DNA of 8,713 nt from Desulfoprunum sp. (GTDB lineage Bacteria; Desulfobacterota; Desulfobulbia; Desulfobulbales; Desulfocapsaceae), in contig JAUYSF010000274.1 in the NCBI GenBank assembly GCA_030696435.1, positions 1 through 8,713 of the forward strand, written 5' to 3'. Positions within the stretch are counted from its first letter, which is position 1. Each line of letters begins with the position of its first letter. The position numbers and the translations under genes were made by a program. Shown one piece after another: positions 6,051-8,713 of the stretch. Under the pieces are notes generated by a model. That model saw only the letters and a program-made list of their open reading frames with translations, did no database searches and was not told the origin of the DNA.

Positions 6051-7172
6051 CTACCCACAATATTTCAGTTTAATCGCAGCAAACTCAGCATGTTTTGTCA
6101 AAAAGACATCGGTGATGACCGGGTCAAAATGGCGGCCTCTTCCATCGCGTATCAAATCTACTGCATCTTGATGGCTCCAAGCTTTTTTGTAGACGCGATC
6201 AGAGGTCACAGCATCGTATACGTCACATACAGCAGTGATTCTTGCGGCGAGAGGAATCTCATCGCCACGAAGTCCAGCTGGATAACCGCTGCCATCCCAT
6301 TTTTCATGATGATGCAAGGCAATAGCCTGGGCCAGTGACAGAAAACTCTGCCTGCCAAGCTGCTCTTTGAATCGCTTATCCGCATTTGCCAGCATTTCTC
6401 CGCCGATTACCGTGTGCTGCTTCATGGCTTCAAATTCTGCCTCTGTCAGTTTTCCCGGCTTGTTGAGAATTTCATCAGGGACAGCTATCTTGCCAATGTC
6501 GTGGAGAATTGCAGCATTGCTGACATCCTCGAGAGAGTTTTCATTTTTCTTCAAGTAGCTACTGTAGCATGAGTTCTTTTTCAGCTCAGTGGTCAAAAAT
6601 TCAACAAACCTTCTGATCCGCTGCAGATGTTTGGCCGTTTCTCTATCACGATATTCAGCCAACGCTGCAAGAGCCTCAATAGAGACAGCTTGAGTGAGAC
6701 GGATTTCCCGGCTTTTTTCCAGGGTAAAACGGTGATCTACGATAACCAGCAAACAGCCGAGAAACAACATGACAAATGATTCACTGAAAGTGTGCACGAC
6801 GTCCCACGTCGAGGCAAATGGCACATGATGGTTTGAATAAAGTGCGGTAACAAATTCTCGCAGTATGGGGGCTAAAGCAAGAACGGCTAATATAAAGATA
6901 TATCTCCTCCAAGATAAACGCATATTGCTCCATTTTATTTGAAGGTTTTTAAGACAAATCCTTTTACCTCTCGCTGCTGATTGTAGCACATTAATTGCCA
7001 ATTGAACATTTGCGGCTTCAAGAAGTGCAGACGCGCGCCGTTCATAGTGTTTTGAACGACCTTTCCCCTTCTGTGTCGCTATGAAAAAAAGCCCCCATAT
7101 CCAGCCTGTAAATAAATCGGACGAATTGAAGATATTTAAACTCGTTGCTCTGTCTAAAAAATGGGCAGCCAA
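6051..7172 (-). CDS. Membrane HD-GYP cyclic-di-GMP phosphodiesterase
   Basis: HD-GYP proteins hydrolyse cyclic di-GMP using a bound metal centre. Seen from a TTG at 7172 (373 residues): H182 in ETAKHLQRI, the HD pair H224-D225 in ILHDIGKIAVPDEIL, H253 (KQHTVIGGEML), the HHHEKWDGSGYP block (287-298), and D317 in CDVYDAVTSDR. All metal ligands and the GYP signature are present, so it should be active. Two membrane helices, about 91-112 and 131-147, precede the domain. The true start is unclear. TTG 7172 has no Shine-Dalgarno, ATG 6923 (residue 84) has GGAG 4 nt upstream, and the open frame extends to 7219 with two more hydrophobic stretches but no ATG or GTG. The gene converges on the two-component operon, with a 31-bp gap, and diverges from the sigma54-driven operon. 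Confidence 0.88.
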   Translation of the reverse strand: MAAHFLDRATSLNIFNSSDLFTGWIWGLFFIATQKGKGRSKHYERRASALLEAANVQLAINVLQSAARGKRICLKNLQIKWSNMRLSWRRYIFILAVLALAPILREFVTALYSNHHVPFASTWDVVHTFSESFVMLFLGCLLVIVDHRFTLEKSREIRLTQAVSIEALAALAEYRDRETAKHLQRIRRFVEFLTTELKKNSCYSSYLKKNENSLEDVSNAAILHDIGKIAVPDEILNKPGKLTEAEFEAMKQHTVIGGEMLANADKRFKEQLGRQSFLSLAQAIALHHHEKWDGSGYPAGLRGDEIPLAARITAVCDVYDAVTSDRVYKKAWSHQDAVDLIRDGRGRHFDPVITDVFLTKHAEFAAIKLKYCG

Positions 7173-7236
7173 TAAAATCAGTGTGAGGGCACGAACCAGA
7201 ACCCACGATATTAACCATACAATTCAACAACATATA

Positions 7237-7250
7237 TCTTATATATAAGA
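7237..7250. repeat. 14-bp perfect palindrome beside the sigma54 promoter
   Basis: TCTTATA is followed directly by TATAAGA, a perfect palindrome. It ends 11 bp before the sigma54 -24 element and lies between the divergent HD-GYP and methionine-rich protein genes. Its core resembles the palindrome at 1019-1037. It is too close to the promoter for a classical NtrC enhancer and may simply reflect AT-rich DNA. Confidence 0.35.
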
Positions 7251-7260
7251 AAAATCACTT

Positions 7261-7276
7261 TGGCACGCTTCATGCT
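7261..7276 (+). promoter_or_regulatory. Sigma54 (-24/-12) promoter
   Basis: TGGCACGCTTCATGCT matches the sigma54 consensus TGGCACG-N4-TTGCW at every defined base but one (A for the first T of TTGC). The invariant GG (7262-7263) and GC (7274-7275) have the required 10-bp spacing. The start would fall near 7287, giving a leader of about 96 nt before GTG 7383. With a complete NtrC-type activator encoded about 1.4 kb upstream, this is the likely regulated promoter of the operon. I could not identify enhancer sites upstream. Confidence 0.82.
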
Positions 7277-7296
7277 CTATCTCTTAAACAAACACG

Positions 7297-7336
7297 AGGC
7301 ATATAAATGAAGCCATCGACGGATTCAGCTATGCCT
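7297..7336 (+). promoter_or_regulatory. Two-level stem-loop in the operon leader
   Basis: AGGCATA (7297-7303) pairs perfectly with TATGCCT (7330-7336). Inside an internal loop, GAAGCC (7309-7314) pairs with GGATTC (7321-7326) except for one mismatch. The structure lies wholly in the predicted untranslated leader and covers the possible leader-peptide ORF and its ribosome-binding site. Confidence 0.5.
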
Positions 7337-7339
7337 TAA
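7307..7339 (+). CDS. Possible 10-residue leader peptide
   Basis: ATG 7307 opens a 10-codon frame, MKPSTDSAMP, that stops at TAA 7337-7339. It has GAGG (7296-7299) 7 nt upstream, an acceptable Shine-Dalgarno. It lies within the transcript predicted from the sigma54 promoter and ends 43 nt before the main GTG. Its codons span the leader stem-loop, so a translating ribosome would open the fold. With ten codons, chance occurrence is quite possible. Confidence 0.3.
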   Translation: MKPSTDSAMP

Positions 7340-7342
7340 AAT

Positions 7343-7358
7343 AGCGCAACACTGCGCT
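7343..7358 (+). promoter_or_regulatory. Hairpin upstream of the methionine-rich protein RBS
   Basis: AGCGCA (7343-7348) and TGCGCT (7353-7358) form a perfect 6-bp, GC-rich stem around ACAC. It ends 13 nt before the AGGAG Shine-Dalgarno (7372-7376). No T run follows, so it is not a terminator. It may stabilise the mRNA or affect translation initiation. Confidence 0.5.
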
Positions 7359-7382
7359 GAAAAACAAATTTAGGAGACCATT

Positions 7383-7679
7383 GTGAAAAAGACTATTATC
7401 GCCGCTGTTCTGGCTGCCGGATTAACTGCTGCTGTTGCTTTTACTTCAGGCAGTACCTTTGCACAGACGGCTAATGACGGCAAGATGGCCAACCAGAACA
7501 TGGGGCAAATGACAATGCCTGCAAATGATATGGGCAAGATGCCCATGAATGGTCAGGATATAAGCAAAATGCCCATGAATGATCGAATGGCTATGATGGA
7601 AAAGAAAATGGCCATGATGGGCGATATGATGAATTCCTGTGGGACGATGATGAAGCAACAGGGCATGAATATGAAATAA
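7383..7679 (+). CDS. Exported methionine-rich protein, probable metal binder
   Basis: This 98-residue precursor starts at GTG with AGGAG (7372-7376) 6 nt upstream. Residues 1-27 form a Sec signal peptide: KK, a hydrophobic alanine-rich core and a cleavage site after TFA (A27/Q28). The mature chain of about 71 residues contains 21 methionines (about 30 percent), one cysteine (C86) and no histidine. Methionines come in MxM, MM and KMPMN clusters, and residues 50-67 carry a tandem KMPMN motif. Dense thioether ligands are characteristic of periplasmic Cu(I)/Ag(I) binders, so I infer a metal-buffering role, with SilE/PcoE-like proteins as functional analogues and not proven homologues. Position behind a sigma54 promoter and near a ZraSR-like pair parallels zraP. 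The absence of histidine argues against a zinc role. A strong terminator-like hairpin follows directly, suggesting this gene is made in excess of those downstream. Confidence 0.82.
   Translation: MKKTIIAAVLAAGLTAAVAFTSGSTFAQTANDGKMANQNMGQMTMPANDMGKMPMNGQDISKMPMNDRMAMMEKKMAMMGDMMNSCGTMMKQQGMNMK
7534..7581 (+). repeat. Direct repeat within the methionine-rich gene
   Basis: An 18-nt unit beginning GCAAGATGCCC (7534-7551) recurs 30 bp later (7564-7581) with 17 of 18 bases identical. It encodes the doubled GKMPMN/SKMPMN motif. The period is a multiple of three, so copy number could change without breaking the frame, a route by which such metal-binding tails may grow. Confidence 0.7.
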
Positions 7680-7698
7680 TGATCTCCAGATCATTGAG

Positions 7699-7745
7699 AA
7701 TCCGCCCCTGTTCTCTCCACTCTTCTTTCAGGGGCGGATTTTAGT
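7699..7745 (+). terminator. Intrinsic terminator or attenuator
   Basis: AATCCGCCCCTG (7699-7710) and CAGGGGCGGATT (7729-7740) form a perfect, GC-rich 12-bp stem around an 18-nt pyrimidine-rich loop. A short T-rich tail follows, interrupted by AG. It begins 20 bp after the methionine-rich gene stop. The weak tail suggests partial read-through into the downstream genes. I see no convincing separate promoter in 7746-7913. Confidence 0.75.
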
Positions 7746-7913
7746 TTGACCGATGTGTCAGGAATACCTTCCCACTGACCAAACAGGGGGGGCACACCTT
7801 GAGATTTTCTACAAGGAATGATAGCCTTTTCGATGGTGGCAGAAGAATCCGCAGCTTGCCGCCACACCGGTCGTAATCCGGCCAAATTTCTGCCAACGTA
7901 TAGGAGACGAGAA

Positions 7914-8450
7914 ATGAAATCACTTCTGAGCAATCGTCTTGTGCTGATCATCATGCTGACGACTCTCTTTTTTGCTACCGGGGTATACGCCAGTGAAGGT
8001 GATGGCGGCCTGGAAAAAGTAATCGATGGCATTACCGTCCACCTTTCTTTTATGGACAAGGATGCCCAGATAGGCACCAACACAGTGATGGTCGCCCTGA
8101 TGGATGCCAGCCACAATCCGATTGAAGACGCCAAGGTAACTGTTGCAGCGGAAATGGCCGGAGATATGGCGGGTATGGCCGGAATGAAGCCCCCCGAATT
8201 GCTGCAGGCCGAACCCCAGAGCGGCCATGATAAAGGCCAGTATATGGCGATGATGAACCTTCCAGATGAAGGAAAGTGGAATATCACAGTGAAGATCGCA
8301 GCTGGCGGCAAAGAAAGCGTTACCGACTTTGCCATACAAGTAATAAACGCCGGTCCGAACTGGAATGTCATACTCGGATTCCTTGGCATAATTACCGCAA
8401 TTATTGTTGCCGCCGCAATCAACAAGAAGAGAAAAGCCGCTCGTCGCTAG
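7914..8450 (+). CDS. YtkA/FixH-like exported protein with C-terminal anchor
   Basis: This 178-residue protein has a signal peptide (about 1-26, cleavage after VYA), an immunoglobulin-like beta domain (about 35-143) and a C-terminal membrane helix (about 151-169) followed by a basic tail KKRKAARR. The beta domain resembles YtkA/FixH proteins: GITVHLSFMDKDAQIGTN, PIEDAKVTV, then GKWNITVKI. A methionine-rich loop (MAGDMAGMAGM, 81-91) and YMAMM (110-114) could bind a soft metal. The start at 7914 has AGGAG (7902-7906) 7 nt upstream and puts the signal peptide at the N-terminus; an in-frame ATG at 7818 would bury it. The next gene starts 20 bp after the stop, so they are co-transcribed. YtkA/FixH proteins often accompany copper-handling and cytochrome oxidase assembly genes. 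The role here is inferred. Confidence 0.8.
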   Translation: MKSLLSNRLVLIIMLTTLFFATGVYASEGDGGLEKVIDGITVHLSFMDKDAQIGTNTVMVALMDASHNPIEDAKVTVAAEMAGDMAGMAGMKPPELLQAEPQSGHDKGQYMAMMNLPDEGKWNITVKIAAGGKESVTDFAIQVINAGPNWNVILGFLGIITAIIVAAAINKKRKAARR

Positions 8451-8470
8451 GCGGACAAGGAGATATCGAA

Positions 8471-8713
8471 ATGCCTATTCCTACGGAACAACCTCCGCGC
8501 GACGAAGGCCCTCGCCAGCCGGCCCCCGAAACCAATCTGTTACACAACAAGATCTTTGCCGGATTCATTAAGAGCAGGTGGTATCCGCAGGTATTCCAAT
8601 GGCCTGTGGCAATTATATTTGCCTTTATCGTCTATGAGCTGATGTTTGGCTCCACAAAAGCACATGATAATTTTGGCACAGCGATGACCTGGGTTTTGTG
8701 GTGGCCGTTAATC
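8471..8713 (+). CDS. Membrane iron-sulfur protein N-terminus (NapH/FixG-like), partial
   Basis: The first 81 codons are visible and the frame is open at the right edge. AAGGAG (8457-8462) lies 8 nt before the ATG. The N-terminus is proline- and charge-rich (about 1-30), then comes RWYPQVFQWPV leading into a membrane helix (about 45-60), HDNFGTAMTW and VLWWPLI entering a second helix. This arrangement recalls polyferredoxin-type membrane proteins of the NapH/CcoG group, in which a CxxxCP-type iron-sulfur motif would follow. That motif lies outside the window, so the family call is tentative. CcoG/FixG proteins act with FixH in copper handling for oxidase assembly, and CcoG has been described as a Cu(II) reductase. 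The YtkA/FixH-like neighbour makes a comparable role plausible. Confidence 0.65.
   Translation, partial: MPIPTEQPPRDEGPRQPAPETNLLHNKIFAGFIKSRWYPQVFQWPVAIIFAFIVYELMFGSTKAHDNFGTAMTWVLWWPLI

Noticed and set aside
7042..7233. 63-codon minus-strand frame with an ATG at 7233
   Set aside because: It overlaps the HD-GYP reading frame, shows no family pattern and has no good Shine-Dalgarno.
7818..7913. Upstream ATG extending the YtkA/FixH-like protein by 32 residues
   Set aside because: The purine-rich signal abuts this ATG with no spacing, and the extension would bury an otherwise typical signal peptide. ATG 7914 has AGGAG at 7 nt.
7691..8425. 244-codon minus-strand open frame
   Set aside because: It is antisense to the YtkA/FixH-like gene, whose signal peptide, membrane anchor and Shine-Dalgarno are convincing. 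The antisense product shows no recognisable family pattern.
8604..8622. Sigma54-like TGGCAAT...TTTGC
   Set aside because: The GG-GC spacing is one base too long, and it lies inside the coding region of the iron-sulfur protein.

Overview
The window looks like an accessory stretch of a Gram-negative, moderate-GC bacterium. I lean towards a sulfur- or metal-reducing deltaproteobacterial lineage (Desulfobacterota). Reasons are the PAS-type histidine kinase paired with a sigma54-dependent NtrC-type regulator, an HD-GYP protein, a multi-membrane iron-sulfur protein start, and signal-peptide-bearing periplasmic proteins. The assignment rests on gene style only. No rRNA, tRNA or CRISPR array is visible.

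Layout. (1) 1-781, minus strand: the front part of a DDE transposase, fused in frame to an IS630-type transposase segment and running off the left edge. (2) 782-1147: AT-rich intergenic DNA with palindromes and a clear promoter. (3) 1148-1854: an MqsR/MqsA toxin-antitoxin pair. The toxin gene carries a single-base frameshift, while the antitoxin is intact. (4) 1909-6019, plus strand: a tightly packed unit encoding a small tyrosine recombinase, a ribbon-helix-helix-like small protein, a membrane PAS histidine kinase, an NtrC-family response regulator and a 38-residue membrane peptide that is easy to miss but has a perfect Shine-Dalgarno. (5) 6051-7172, minus strand: a membrane HD-GYP cyclic-di-GMP phosphodiesterase, convergent with that unit. 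(6) 7261-8713, plus strand: a near-consensus sigma54 promoter, a folded leader with a possible 10-codon leader peptide, a very methionine-rich exported protein, an intrinsic terminator or attenuator, a YtkA/FixH-like exported membrane-anchored protein, and the start of a NapH/FixG-like iron-sulfur membrane protein cut by the right edge.

How they may work together (inference). The kinase senses an envelope signal, possibly a soft metal such as copper, and phosphorylates the NtrC-type regulator. The regulator activates the only good sigma54 promoter in the window, in front of the methionine-rich protein operon. This parallels ZraSR controlling zraP, but the target here is thioether-rich, which fits Cu(I) better than zinc. 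The recombinase and small DNA-binding-like protein joined to the two-component genes, plus the flanking IS debris and broken toxin-antitoxin pair, suggest the cassette arrived by transfer.
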